Below, piece by piece: positions 7,912 through 16,654 of a stretch of DNA of 64,000 bases; position 1 is the stretch's first letter, and the number at the start of each line of letters is the position of its first letter. The stretch comes from Ohtaekwangia sp036786105 (lineage in GTDB: Bacteria; Bacteroidota; Bacteroidia; Cytophagales; Cyclobacteriaceae): positions 172,095 through 236,094 of the forward strand of contig NZ_DAIQRQ010000001.1 in the NCBI RefSeq assembly GCF_036786105.1, read 5' to 3'. The notes under the pieces are model-generated. The model ran no database searches. It worked only from the letters and a program-made list of their open reading frames with translations, and was not told where the DNA came from. The translations under genes were made by a program, and so were the position numbers.

Positions 7912-10755
7912 CTATTGAGTCAGTTTCTTTCTCAGAAACTCAGCCGTATATCCTTTGCCTTTTTTTACCATCTCTTCCGGTGTACCTTCAAACATAAGAG
8001 TGCCACCTTTTTTCTCTCCGCCCTCGGGCCCAAGATCAACAATCCAGTCAGCACATTTAATGATTTCAAGGTTGTGTTCAATCACCATCACGCTATGCCC
8101 CTGATCAACCAGAGCATTGATTGCCTTCAGCAGTTTAGATATATCGTGGAAGTGAAGACCCGTAGTAGGCTCATCGAAGATAAAGAGTATGTGACCTTCC
8201 TGCGAATTTTTACCAAGAAACGAAGCAAGCTTTACACGCTGTGCTTCTCCACCACTTAACGAGTTGGATGATTGACCAAGTTTAACATACCCAAGGCCCA
8301 CTTCACTCAAAGGAAGTATCTTATCATAGACCGCTTTCTTATCGCGGAAAAATTCGAGGCCGTCCTCAACAGTCATGTCAAGTATATCGGCTATGTTTTT
8401 GCCGTTATATTCAATCTCCAGGATCTCTTGTTTGAATCGTTTGCCATGGCAGCTCTCGCACTTCAAAAAGATATCAGCCATAAATTGCATCTCTACACGA
8501 ATTTCACCTTCACCTTCGCATGTTTCACAGCGGCCGCCTTCCACATTGAAAGAGAAATGCGATGGTTTATAACCGCGCTGTTTGGCAAGAGGCTGATCTG
8601 CATACAAATTGCGAATAGCATCGTATGCTTTTACATAACTGATGGGGTTTGATCGCGAAGATTTACCAATCGGATTTTGATCGACAAACTCCACTTGCGT
8701 GATCTTCTGAAAATCGCCTTCGAGCTTATCATATTTACCTGGCGACTCTGCAACCGATCCATTCAACCGCCCGATAGCAGGATATACTATTTTCTTGATC
8801 AGTGTGGATTTACCGGAACCGCTTACTCCCGTAACAACAGTAAGCACACCCAATGGAAACTTTACCGTAAGGTTCTTCAGGTTATTCTCACGAGCACCAA
8901 ATACGGTAACCGAATCTTTCCACTTTCTTCTTACCAATGGTATCGCAATCTCTTCGCGGCCGCTCAGATAATCGGTAGTATGCGATTTTACTTTTCCGTT
9001 TACATCTTTTAACGTTCCCTGAAATACAAGCTCGCCACCATGACTGCCTGCGTCAGGTCCTATATCAATAATCTGATCGGCAGCACGCATAATCTCTTCT
9101 TCATGCTCTACCACAATTACGGTGTTGCCCAGGTCGCGCAGTGTTTTCAAAACACTTACCATGCGGTCGGTGTCTTTGGGATGCAAGCCTATACTGGGTT
9201 CATCCAATATATACATGGAACCCACCAGTGCACTACCCAGTGATGTGGCCAGTTTAATGCGCTGATATTCGCCACCGGATAATGTAGAGGTAATGCGGTT
9301 CAGGGTAAGATAGCCTAATCCTACTTTCGTAAGATACTCCAGGCGCGAGCGGATTTCGGTTAATATTCGTTCCGATATCTTTTGATCGTGCGTTGGTAAC
9401 TTCAATTTTTCAAAGAAGCTCAATGCATCTTCGATTGGTAGCAACACAATGTCGGTTATGGATGTATCGGAAATTTTTACATACTGTGCATCCTTGCGAA
9501 GTCGCGTGCCTTTGCAATCCGGGCAGTTTGTTCTTCCACGGTAGCGCGACAGCATTACACGATATTGAATCTTATGGGTTTTTGATTCAAGATATTTAAA
9601 GAAACCATTTATACCATCGAAGTATTCATTGCCTTCCCATAACAGCTCCTGTTGCTTTTTAGTAAGTTCGTTATAGGGACGATGAATCGGGAAATCGAAT
9701 TTAATACCGTTCTTCAGCAGAGGCTTCTGCCATTCGCCCATCGTTTCGCTTCGCCACGGAGCAATGGCACCCTCGTATACCGAAAGAGATTTATCTGGAA
9801 TCACGAGGTCTTCATCTATACCCAGAATTTTACCAAAGCCTTCGCAGGTCTGACATGCGCCATATGGATTGTTGAAGCTGAAAAAATTGATCGATGGCTC
9901 AGTAAACTTCATGCCATCGAGTTCGAAGCGGTCAGTGAATTGTAATTTCTTTTGACCTTCTGCGTATACGATACAGTCGCCTTCACCTTCAAAGAAAGCT
10001 GTCTGCACAGAATCAGAAATTCTGAACGTAGTGTCTTCATCCTCCGGATTTACACTGGCACGATCGATCAGTATCTCAATCTCACCTTCAATCTTTACGG
10101 CCTTTTTCTTTTTGGCTCCTTCCGCTTCGGTACCGATGAGTTCTTCTATAAATTTTACTTCGCCGTTAACGAGTATCCGCGCAAAACCTTTGCTTAGCAG
10201 AAGATTGAGTTCATCTACAAGTTTTCTCCCTTTCTTAATGTGCAGCGGGCACGCAATCATTACACGTGTTCCTGAAGGAAGTTTGTTTATGCTATCAACC
10301 ACCGTGGTAACAGTATCTCTTCTTACTTCCTTCCCGCTAATGGGAGAGTATGTTTTACCAACGCGGGCAAAGAGTAATTTCAGATAGTCGTATACCTCTG
10401 TCGTTGTGCCTACGGTAGAGCGGGGATTACGCGTATTTACTTTTTGTTCGATGGCAATGGCCGGCGATACACCCTTGATGTAGTCTACTTCGGGCTTCTC
10501 CATACGTCCCAAAAACTGTCGGGCATACGAGCTCAGACTTTCAACGTACATGCGCTGCCCTTCAGCAAACAAAGTATCGAAGGCAAGCGAAGATTTGCCC
10601 GAGCCGGAGAGACCGGTAATAACCACCAGCTTGTTACGCGGAATAGCAACACTCAGATTTTTGAGGTTGTTAACTCTGGCCCGCTTGATGATGATGTATT
10701 CTTTGGGATTGAGTTCGTCAAGAAATGTATCGTTTGCTGATAGTGCCTGGCTCAC
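7912..10755 (-). CDS. uvrA: Excinuclease ABC subunit A
   Basis: 947 residues, full length. Two ABC ATPase modules are present: Walker A GLSGSGKSSLAFDTL near the N-terminus and GVSGSGKSTLIKK in the second half, with signatures TLSGGEYQRIKLA and SLSGGEAQRVKLA and Walker B segments ILDEPS and IFDEPT. Zinc-binding CxxC pairs are visible (CQTCEGFG, CPDCKG, CETCEGEGE, CESCHGKR). UvrA dimers with UvrB scan DNA for bulky lesions in nucleotide excision repair. The start is GTG; an AGGAG six to seven bases upstream supports it and is notable because Shine-Dalgarno sites are sparse in this phylum. No uvrB or uvrC is in the window. Confidence 0.97.
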   Translation of the reverse strand: MSQALSANDTFLDELNPKEYIIIKRARVNNLKNLSVAIPRNKLVVITGLSGSGKSSLAFDTLFAEGQRMYVESLSSYARQFLGRMEKPEVDYIKGVSPAIAIEQKVNTRNPRSTVGTTTEVYDYLKLLFARVGKTYSPISGKEVRRDTVTTVVDSINKLPSGTRVMIACPLHIKKGRKLVDELNLLLSKGFARILVNGEVKFIEELIGTEAEGAKKKKAVKIEGEIEILIDRASVNPEDEDTTFRISDSVQTAFFEGEGDCIVYAEGQKKLQFTDRFELDGMKFTEPSINFFSFNNPYGACQTCEGFGKILGIDEDLVIPDKSLSVYEGAIAPWRSETMGEWQKPLLKNGIKFDFPIHRPYNELTKKQQELLWEGNEYFDGINGFFKYLESKTHKIQYRVMLSRYRGRTNCPDCKGTRLRKDAQYVKISDTSITDIVLLPIEDALSFFEKLKLPTHDQKISERILTEIRSRLEYLTKVGLGYLTLNRITSTLSGGEYQRIKLATSLGSALVGSMYILDEPSIGLHPKDTDRMVSVLKTLRDLGNTVIVVEHEEEIMRAADQIIDIGPDAGSHGGELVFQGTLKDVNGKVKSHTTDYLSGREEIAIPLVRRKWKDSVTVFGARENNLKNLTVKFPLGVLTVVTGVSGSGKSTLIKKIVYPAIGRLNGSVAESPGKYDKLEGDFQKITQVEFVDQNPIGKSSRSNPISYVKAYDAIRNLYADQPLAKQRGYKPSHFSFNVEGGRCETCEGEGEIRVEMQFMADIFLKCESCHGKRFKQEILEIEYNGKNIADILDMTVEDGLEFFRDKKAVYDKILPLSEVGLGYVKLGQSSNSLSGGEAQRVKLASFLGKNSQEGHILFIFDEPTTGLHFHDISKLLKAINALVDQGHSVMVIEHNLEIIKCADWIVDLGPEGGEKKGGTLMFEGTPEEMVKKGKGYTAEFLRKKLTQ

Positions 10756-10837
10756 GGGGTTCTCCTTTTTTAGTAATTCAAAGTAAACAATCTTTCCTCG
10801 TTAAAAAATTCAGAAGCAACGGCTTTCCGAATTGAAA

Positions 10838-10868
10838 AAAGAAAAACACCATCCGGGCAGATGGTGTT
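10838..10868 (-). terminator. Rho-independent terminator of the acidic protein gene
   Basis: On the minus strand AACACCATC (10868-10860), a six-base loop, GATGGTGTT (10853-10845), then TTTCTTTTTT. It separates the acidic protein gene from uvrA. Confidence 0.8.
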
Positions 10869-10908
10869 CCTTTCCTATCGTAAAATTTTATCGTGCTAAA
10901 GATTTAGA

Positions 10909-11298
10909 CTAGCTATCGAAGTCAGGATCATAACTGGCTTCACGGCCACCTTTACCACCCTCATCATAATCATCATCATCGTTGCCACCACCGGAACCAT
11001 AGTCATCAGATGACTCAAAATCATCTCCACCACCGCCAGCGTCTGCATCAAACTCGTCCTTGTTCGGTGTTGAGTCAAGATCGTATTCACCTTCACTGTT
11101 TTTAGTAACAGGTACCTTTACCAGGTATGTTGCATCTTCTGTTTCAAGTGGGAAAACAAAGATCGGTTCTTTTTTAGCATTGGTGATGCGCGTAATGCTG
11201 CTCTCATATCCATTGGGATATTGATCCTGCACCAACTCTTTTAAATCTTCGGAAAGATTTTCGAGGCTCTTGATAACTTTTTTCTTGCTTGGGGCCAT
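10909..11298 (-). CDS. Small protein with highly acidic Asp/Gly tail, unknown function
   Basis: 129 residues. The first 75 or so look folded, with a basic helix start (SKKKVIKSLENLSEDL), a QYPNGYESSITRI stretch and beta-rich EPIFVFPLE and TYLVKVPV. From about residue 78 it becomes a disordered Asp/Glu/Gly/Ser tail, with DDYGSGGGNDDDDYDEGG. No signal peptide, so cytoplasmic. The tail could mimic nucleic acid or bind a basic partner (inference). It has its own terminator and no operon partner. I do not recognise a named family. Confidence 0.75.
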   Translation of the reverse strand: MAPSKKKVIKSLENLSEDLKELVQDQYPNGYESSITRITNAKKEPIFVFPLETEDATYLVKVPVTKNSEGEYDLDSTPNKDEFDADAGGGGDDFESSDDYGSGGGNDDDDYDEGGKGGREASYDPDFDS

Positions 11299-11375
11299 AC
11301 TGCGAATTGTGACACAATTTCTGCGGGCAAATAGCTAAAGAATTTATATGAGAGGCAAGAATTTTTTAAAAATTT

Positions 11376-11406
11376 TTTGCGCTGATTCAGAATCTTTCTA
11401 TCTTTT
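11376..11406 (+). promoter_or_regulatory. Candidate promoter for the ECF sigma gene
   Basis: TTTG at 11376-11379, a 19-base spacer, then TATCTTTT at 11399-11406, one base off TAnnTTTG. The start codon is at 11478, leaving a leader of about 65 bases. Confidence 0.45.
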
Positions 11407-11477
11407 CAAACCAATTCTAACACAAACCCCATTACAATATCGAGCGAGACCTCTACGTTACCTAAATGTGAGACAGA

Positions 11478-12128
11478 ATGATTGACAGCAGATTCAGCGA
11501 CAGCCAACTCGTGTCGCTCTATCAAACCGGTAACGAAGAAGCTTTCGAAACGCTCCTGCACCGACACAAGTCCAAACTTTATACAGCTATTTACCTGATC
11601 GTAAAAGATAGGTATACAGCTGAAGACTTACTACAGGAAACTTTCGTGAAAGCCATAAATACCATCCGTGGAGGACGGTATAACGAAGAGGGAAAATTCC
11701 TTCCATGGATAAGCAGGATTGCCCACAACCTGGCCATTGATCATTTCCGGAAAGATAAACGCTATCCGGAGATCGTACTGGAAGACGGCAGCCGCGTTTT
11801 TAACTCATTGGAGTTTGCAGAAGAGTCTATGGAAGACAAACAGGTATTTCGCGATACGCGCTCAAAGCTGCGCGACTATATTAAAGAATTACCCGCCGAG
11901 CAAAAGCAAGTGCTGATTATGAGGCATTATCTGCAAATGAGCTTTCAGGAGATCGCCGATCGCACCGGAGTAAGTATAAACACTGCTCTGGGAAGAATGC
12001 GATATGCGCTGATAAACCTGCGTAAGAAGATGATCAAATACAGAGCCTATGATAAAAACTTTTACGCAAACGGACTTGATCAGGTATTTATACCACGAGA
12101 CTACGGAGACGGAGAGCAAGGCGATTGA
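11478..12128 (+). CDS. ECF-type RNA polymerase sigma factor
   Basis: 216 residues. Sigma region 2 is seen in AEDLLQETFVKAI and FLPWISRIAHNLAIDHFRK (core binding and -10 recognition). Region 4 has the helix-turn-helix in LPAEQKQVLIMRHY and SFQEIADRTGVSINTALGRM, which recognises the -35 region. The C-terminal 35 residues run past region 4 and overlap the next gene by 80 bases. Tight overlap with a small acidic partner suggests a sigma/anti-sigma or sigma/co-regulator pair. The regulon is unknown. Confidence 0.92.
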   Translation: MIDSRFSDSQLVSLYQTGNEEAFETLLHRHKSKLYTAIYLIVKDRYTAEDLLQETFVKAINTIRGGRYNEEGKFLPWISRIAHNLAIDHFRKDKRYPEIVLEDGSRVFNSLEFAEESMEDKQVFRDTRSKLRDYIKELPAEQKQVLIMRHYLQMSFQEIADRTGVSINTALGRMRYALINLRKKMIKYRAYDKNFYANGLDQVFIPRDYGDGEQGD

Positions 12129-12285
12129 TAAAGCCTTGGCTTGCGATGGCGAACTAAGAGCACTCTTCAATGAGCTATCTGAAACGTTTCGAACCTTAGA
12201 GGGTGCGCAACTTCAGCCTGCAGCGTCAACAATACTCAACATATTGAGCTATTCAAGAAGCCTGCAGGAAAAGAAAACACATTGA
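12049..12285 (+). CDS. Small partner of the sigma factor, possible cytoplasmic anti-sigma
   Basis: 78 residues in a different frame, starting 80 bases before the sigma gene ends. The first 45 residues (FTQTDLIRYLYHETT, then CDGELRALFNEL) resemble the N-terminal helical part of anti-sigma domains that pack against region 4. There is no transmembrane segment and only one Cys, so it is neither a classic zinc-binding nor a membrane anti-sigma factor. The long overlap implies translational coupling and near-stoichiometric synthesis. Function is inferred from position and the weak resemblance; coding is well supported by composition and context. Confidence 0.7.
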   Translation: MIKTFTQTDLIRYLYHETTETESKAIDKALACDGELRALFNELSETFRTLEGAQLQPAASTILNILSYSRSLQEKKTH

Positions 12286-12293
12286 GTGGTTTT
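12274..12293. terminator. Weak bidirectional terminator between convergent genes
   Basis: AAAACAC (12274-12280) and GTGGTTTT (12286-12293) can pair with one bulge; the A- and T-runs on both sides would serve both strands. The stop codon of the sigma partner lies in the loop. Confidence 0.4.
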
Positions 12294-12296
12294 CTG

Positions 12297-12887
12297 CTAG
12301 AGTTGTTTTAGCTGTATTACCCGCCAGCGAACTTTCACACCACCGCCATCGTGGATCTGGAGTGCTATTTTTCCAGTGCTGGCTCCTATTTTCTCATCAG
12401 TCAGCGTTATCATAGGATGACCGTTGAGAAATGTTGTTACCAGATTATCTTCTACCCGAACGATCATCCGGTTCCATTCTCCTTCTTTTAAATAGTTTTC
12501 TTTTTCTGCACCCGGCTGCATCAACCAGCCGCGTCCATACGATTCATATATACCACCGGTGTGTTTCCCTATGGGTGCAACCTCGGCTTGCCAGCCGCTG
12601 ATCTTGGTTCCTTCAATCGAACAATGAAAAAAAACTCCGCTGTTGCCGTTCGACTCCTGTTTGAACTCAACCGTTAACTCAAAATTTTTATAGGTGTTAT
12701 TCGTGGCCAGATATCCATATTGCTTATCGGGTCCGCTTTCGCAGATCAATTCACCTTTCTCTACATACCATTTCTCAGTGCCATATACCTGCCAGCCAGT
12801 AAGATCTTTTCCATTAAACAGGTTAATGGATTGGCTGAACGCAATCGAGCAGAAAAGCATAAACAGAAATGTGAACGGAAGCTTCAT
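12297..12887 (-). CDS. Secreted DUF1080 / 3-keto-disaccharide hydrolase family protein
   Basis: 196 residues: a signal peptide (about 1-18, ending FSQ) and a single DUF1080 jelly-roll. The family start INLFNGKDLTGW is followed by WYVEKGELICES, GVFFHCS, GGIYESYGRGW and WNRMIVRVEDN. The domain is related to concanavalin-like lectin folds; some members hydrolyse 3-keto-glycosides, while others are only sugar-binding. It is predicted to be periplasmic or on the cell surface. It lies 22 bases downstream of gldD on the same strand and may be read from that transcript. Confidence 0.88.
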   Translation of the reverse strand: MKLPFTFLFMLFCSIAFSQSINLFNGKDLTGWQVYGTEKWYVEKGELICESGPDKQYGYLATNNTYKNFELTVEFKQESNGNSGVFFHCSIEGTKISGWQAEVAPIGKHTGGIYESYGRGWLMQPGAEKENYLKEGEWNRMIVRVEDNLVTTFLNGHPMITLTDEKIGASTGKIALQIHDGGGVKVRWRVIQLKQL

Positions 12888-12908
12888 GTGGTTCGCGTAG
12901 TTTAATAT

Positions 12909-13589
12909 TTACTTATCCTTCCATTCAAGCGTGTTGATCATGTGCATAATATCCTTTTTCATATACTCAATGGCGGGAGCCAGAGAGTCGTTCGCTACGT
13001 GGGTGTTGAAGTAGAGCGCGCCGCGCAGAAAATTTTTGGACGAATCTGTTACCGTAAACTGAAACTGGCTTGGTACCTCTCCTTCAAGCTCTGCAATCAC
13101 AGCCGTTTTTCCGCTGGGTGTTTTTGTAATAGCCTCATTGATAGCGTAGGCTTTGATCTGGTGTTTGGCTGTTAGCGTATAGGCATCATCCAGAAATTCT
13201 TTCAACAACTTGTCGTTGTGATTGATGCGCTTGTACGTAACGTGAACATTCGCTTTTAATGTCGGATAATATACTTCTATCCAATAGCGTTCACGAATGT
13301 TCGATGTATCGGGTAGCAATGAAGCATATTTTGAATACTCGAACGAATAAGGAAGCGAATCGGGTAATGGCTGATAGACAGGTGGTGGCAATTCGAGACG
13401 GTTATAGCCTAATGGCTTTGGCAAATAATCGCGTGTGCATGATGCTATAAGAAAGAAACCTGCCAGCATAAGTATATATGCTACATGCGTCTTATTTATA
13501 CGTGAGCGTTTTTTATTTCTCTTGAAATTATATGACTCTGTCGATGTATCAATCCTGTTTACATCTTGTGCTGCCTGCCTCTCAATCAT
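12909..13589 (-). CDS. gldD: Gliding motility lipoprotein GldD
   Basis: 226 residues. The lipobox is LIASC, with lipid attachment expected at Cys51. It is preceded by an unusually long charged leader (residues 1-34, including KRNKKRSR), and no later start codon gives a usable signal. The mature part has the GldD hallmarks LPKPLGYNRLELP, LPYSFEYSKYA, RYWIEVYYP and the C-terminal LRGALYFN. GldD is required for gliding and type IX secretion in Flavobacterium. The gene order mutY-ssb-gldD matches the conserved cluster, but gldE, usually between ssb and gldD, is absent. Confidence 0.93.
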   Translation of the reverse strand: MIERQAAQDVNRIDTSTESYNFKRNKKRSRINKTHVAYILMLAGFFLIASCTRDYLPKPLGYNRLELPPPVYQPLPDSLPYSFEYSKYASLLPDTSNIRERYWIEVYYPTLKANVHVTYKRINHNDKLLKEFLDDAYTLTAKHQIKAYAINEAITKTPSGKTAVIAELEGEVPSQFQFTVTDSSKNFLRGALYFNTHVANDSLAPAIEYMKKDIMHMINTLEWKDK

Positions 13590-13617
13590 TACCCGAATGC
13601 TTCAGATTTAAAAATTC

Positions 13618-14058
13618 TTAGAAAGGAAGATCATCTGTACTGTTATCAACAGGAGCGCTGGTGCGCATGCTTTCGGATGTGCTTCGCTCTGGTGCCGAAG
13701 AATATTCACCACCGCCGCTTCCGCCTGTTTTAGGGGTAAGCATCGTCATGTTGTCGCCAACTATTTCTGTTGTATAACGGGTAACACCATCCTTCTCCCA
13801 TGAACGTGTGCGAAGTTTTCCTTCAATAAAAACCATATCGCCTTTGCGAAGATATTTCTGTGCAATCTCTGCAAGGCCTCTCCACAGCACAATGTTGTGC
13901 CACTCTGTTATTTCTTTCTTCTCACCTGTAGTGCGGTCTTTATAACTTTCGGATGTAGCAATGCTGAAGTTTGCAACCACTGCGCCATTATCAAGATTTC
14001 TTACTTCCGGATCTTTGCCCAAACGGCCTACGAGAATTACTTTGTTTACACCTGACAT
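13618..14058 (-). CDS. ssb: Single-stranded DNA-binding protein
   Basis: 146 residues. The OB-fold is seen in NKVILVGRLGKDPEVR, VANFSIATSESY and TEWHNIVLWRGLAEIA, followed by GDMVFIEGKLRTRSW. After a short Gly/Ser linker the chain ends in the acidic tip DDLPF, which docks SSB partner proteins. It coats single-stranded DNA in replication, repair and recombination. It lies 28 bases upstream of gldD and downstream of mutY on the same strand. Confidence 0.97.
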   Translation of the reverse strand: MSGVNKVILVGRLGKDPEVRNLDNGAVVANFSIATSESYKDRTTGEKKEITEWHNIVLWRGLAEIAQKYLRKGDMVFIEGKLRTRSWEKDGVTRYTTEIVGDNMTMLTPKTGGSGGGEYSSAPERSTSESMRTSAPVDNSTDDLPF

Positions 14059-14152
14059 ATTATTGTTATTTAATTTTTTACTCTCTTAAGAATTACTGAA
14101 GTCGATGAAGACAATCTTCAAAAATGGCTCGCATAAATTCACGCGCAATCTG

Positions 14153-14160
14153 CAAAGCTA
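14153..14160 (-). promoter_or_regulatory. Candidate -7 element for ssb-gldD
   Basis: The minus strand reads TAGCTTTG, an exact TAnnTTTG, about 95 bases before the ssb start. No good -33 TTTG was found at the normal distance. Confidence 0.35.
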
Positions 14161-14244
14161 AAAATGCAAAGCCGGTGAAAGATTAAAATCTGAAATTTAA
14201 TTTACCACTTAATGACTTCTAAACAAACATAAAATAGTACGCCA

Positions 14245-15288
14245 TCAATACTCCTCATCTTCAAGAAAACGCGTGATCAGCACAGGCTTGGGAAGCGCAG
14301 CAATCTGTTTGGGTGTATAGAATTTCAAAGCTTTAGAAGCTTGTTTATCATGCTCAATCGATATAAAAGTGGCATGAATGATCTGGTGACTGAGAACGTG
14401 TTTATATTTTTTGGAACTTACCCGTGCCTCTTTCACAAAATCTTTTAACCAAGCATTTTCCTTCATAATCTTGATAGCATCGGTAGATTTAGTTTTCTCC
14501 ACCAGATAAAAATCATAAAGGCCATGCCAGATGTCTTTTTCATCACGCTTTTTCATAAGCAGCGATTTTCCTTTTCGAAAAACGAAGTAATAGAAATAAC
14601 GGGGCCTTGCTGCTTTAGCCTTAGCCTTTACCGGAAGCGATGCCTGTAGATTCTTCTGTGAAGCAAAACATGTTTTAGAGAAGCCACATTGATCGCACGA
14701 TGGACTTACTGGTGTGCAAAACAACGCACCAAACTCCATTACCGCCTGGTTATGGAGATCAGGATTTTTTGATGAGATAAGCTCATTGGCCAGTGTTGCA
14801 AAATATTTTTTGCCTTCCGGGCTGTTTATTTCTTTATCTACACCAAAGATGCGCGCAAGCACGCGAAAAACATTTCCATCGACAACCGCTACTTTCTCCT
14901 GGTAAGCAAAGGATGCAATTGCAGCGGCGGTATAGTCGCCAATGCCTGGAAGTTTTTTGAGTTCTTCAAAGGTGTTAGGAAACACACCATTATAGCGTGT
15001 CACAACTTCGCGGGCACATTTATGCAGGTTGCGTGCACGCGTGTAATAGCCCAACCCTTGCCACAGCCTCAGTACATCTTGTTCGGCGGCAGAAGCCAGT
15101 GCCCTTACCGTTGGGAATTTTTCAATGAACCTTAAATAATAAGGAAGACCCTGCACAACACGCGTTTGTTGAAGAATAATTTCAGATAACCATATTCTAT
15201 AAGGATCGCGTGTAGTGCGCCAGGGCAAATCGCGCTTATTTTGCTCATACCATTCAACGACTTTATCAGAGAAATATCGCTTGTCCAT
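14245..15288 (-). CDS. mutY: A/G-specific adenine glycosylase
   Basis: 347 residues. The helix-hairpin-helix GPD domain includes LSEIILQQTRV (catalytic Glu), LKKLPGIGDYTAAAI, and VAVVDGNVFRVLARI (catalytic Asp). The iron-sulphur loop is C-x6-C-x2-C-x5-C (CTPVSPSCDQCGFSKTC). The C-terminal NUDIX-like domain that reads 8-oxoguanine starts near residue 225. MutY removes adenine mispaired with 8-oxoguanine. It heads the mutY-ssb-gldD cluster. Confidence 0.97.
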   Translation of the reverse strand: MDKRYFSDKVVEWYEQNKRDLPWRTTRDPYRIWLSEIILQQTRVVQGLPYYLRFIEKFPTVRALASAAEQDVLRLWQGLGYYTRARNLHKCAREVVTRYNGVFPNTFEELKKLPGIGDYTAAAIASFAYQEKVAVVDGNVFRVLARIFGVDKEINSPEGKKYFATLANELISSKNPDLHNQAVMEFGALFCTPVSPSCDQCGFSKTCFASQKNLQASLPVKAKAKAARPRYFYYFVFRKGKSLLMKKRDEKDIWHGLYDFYLVEKTKSTDAIKIMKENAWLKDFVKEARVSSKKYKHVLSHQIIHATFISIEHDKQASKALKFYTPKQIAALPKPVLITRFLEDEEY

Positions 15289-15342
15289 CAGCCTGATAAT
15301 CAGAATTTTTCAATATTCATTTTTAAATCTAAGACCGGCGTA

Positions 15343-15350
15343 TAAATTTG
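15343..15350 (+). promoter_or_regulatory. Candidate -7 element for the HU gene
   Basis: TAAATTTG, an exact TAnnTTTG, preceded by a T-run at 15321-15324 (spacer 18). The GTG start is at 15388. Confidence 0.4.
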
Positions 15351-15387
15351 CCAACCCAAAAAATTTCGACTTAAAAATACTAACACA

Positions 15388-15729
15388 GTGACCAAAGCAG
15401 ATATCATCAACGAAATCGCGGAAAAGACCGGAGTAGACAAAGCAGATGTAACAGCATCAGTAGAGGCATTTTTTAGCGTGGTGAAAAATTCAATGTCGAA
15501 CGGTAATAATATTTATATCCGTGGTTTTGGAAGTTTCATAAACAAAAAGCGTAAGAAAAAAATCGCCCGTAACATTTCGCGTAACACAGCTTTGGTTATT
15601 GACGAACACTACGTTCCTGCTTTTAAGCCTGCCAAAATTTTCGTCAGCAAGATCAAGAACAGCGAAAAAGTAAAATTGTTAGCCGACAGTGCTGAGAAAG
15701 TTCGCGAAGAAGAGGAAGATGTCGATTAA
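15388..15729 (+). CDS. HU/IHF-family DNA-binding protein
   Basis: 113 residues with a GTG start. The N-terminal 90 are a complete HU fold: MTKADIINEIAEKTGV, DVTASVEAFFSVVK, then IYIRGFGSF and the DNA-clasping arm (ARNISRNTALVI, ending VPAFKPAKIF). The arm has RNISRNT in place of the more usual RNPQTGE-type sequence, which places it in the Bacteroidota HU branch. An acidic tail of about 15 residues (KVREEEEDVD) extends beyond the usual end. It is an architectural nucleoid protein. The next gene follows after 38 bases. Confidence 0.95.
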   Translation: MTKADIINEIAEKTGVDKADVTASVEAFFSVVKNSMSNGNNIYIRGFGSFINKKRKKKIARNISRNTALVIDEHYVPAFKPAKIFVSKIKNSEKVKLLADSAEKVREEEEDVD

Positions 15730-15767
15730 TAATGACTGACCGATACGTTTCTGTTCTGAATTAACGA

Positions 15768-16580
15768 ATGCTAAAGACACGAATTATATTGATTGTGGTC
15801 TGCGCAGTGCTGATCACTGTAATATTCATGCTTCCGAAAAGCGTAGTGGAAAACGATAGCCCATTGGCCACAACCACGCCTGCAGACTCGGTTTCCAAGC
15901 ATATGGATGTACATGCCAGCGCCCCTAAAGAAGTGGTTGCTTCCATCACGCATCTTCGGGTTCTGATCAAAACAGGTTCGGATAAAGAAAAAAATGCTAT
16001 CTTTGCCGACTCTTTGGCAAACCTATACCTGATTGCTGGCAAATTTGACAGCGCAGCATGGTTTGCAGAGGAGGCATCGAAGTTCTTTAACACGAAGGAA
16101 AAATGGATTAAAGCCGCAGATAATTATTATCAGGCTTTCACTTTCGCGACAGACCAGGGCAAGCAGGAAAAACTTGCCGGCAAGGCGCAGGAGATTTACA
16201 AAAAGGTGTTGGATGAAAATCCGAAAGACCTGAATGTAAAAACGAAACTGGCTATGACCTATATCAGCTCACCAAACCCCATGCAGGGTATTATGTTGCT
16301 GAGAGAGGTACTGTCCGATGATCCAAAAAATGAGCTGGCGCTGTTCAACATGGGCATGCTCTCGATTCAATCTGGCCAATACGACAAAGCTGTCGAGCGG
16401 CTGGAAGAATTGGTGAAGGTAAATCCCAATCATACGCAAGGTCAACTACTACTCGGCATTGCGTTGATGAACACCGGCGAAAAGAAACGTGCGAAAGAAC
16501 AATTCGAAAAAGTGAAACAACTGGATAAGGATCCGTCTGTGCAAGCTACAGTAGATTCGTATCTGAAGGATTTAAAATAA
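15768..16580 (+). CDS. Membrane-anchored tetratricopeptide repeat protein
   Basis: 270 residues. One N-terminal transmembrane segment (residues 4-22) without a clear cleavage site is followed by a linker and at least four TPR-like helical pairs. Recognisable units include FADSLANLYLIAGKFDSAAW, ELALFNMGMLSIQSGQYDKA and HTQGQLLLGIALMNTGEKK, with the classic Gly/Ala and Tyr positions. It should be a periplasm-facing scaffold. It lies between HU and the COX24-like peptide gene; related TPR proteins accompany HU in other Bacteroidota, but the partner is unknown. Confidence 0.82.
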   Translation: MLKTRIILIVVCAVLITVIFMLPKSVVENDSPLATTTPADSVSKHMDVHASAPKEVVASITHLRVLIKTGSDKEKNAIFADSLANLYLIAGKFDSAAWFAEEASKFFNTKEKWIKAADNYYQAFTFATDQGKQEKLAGKAQEIYKKVLDENPKDLNVKTKLAMTYISSPNPMQGIMLLREVLSDDPKNELALFNMGMLSIQSGQYDKAVERLEELVKVNPNHTQGQLLLGIALMNTGEKKRAKEQFEKVKQLDKDPSVQATVDSYLKDLK

Positions 16581-16654
16581 TTGTTTAACCCACTTGTCTA
16601 TCGTTTCGGGCACCAGCCTGTTGCGATGATAAAAACTTTAAAAGCATTTATACT

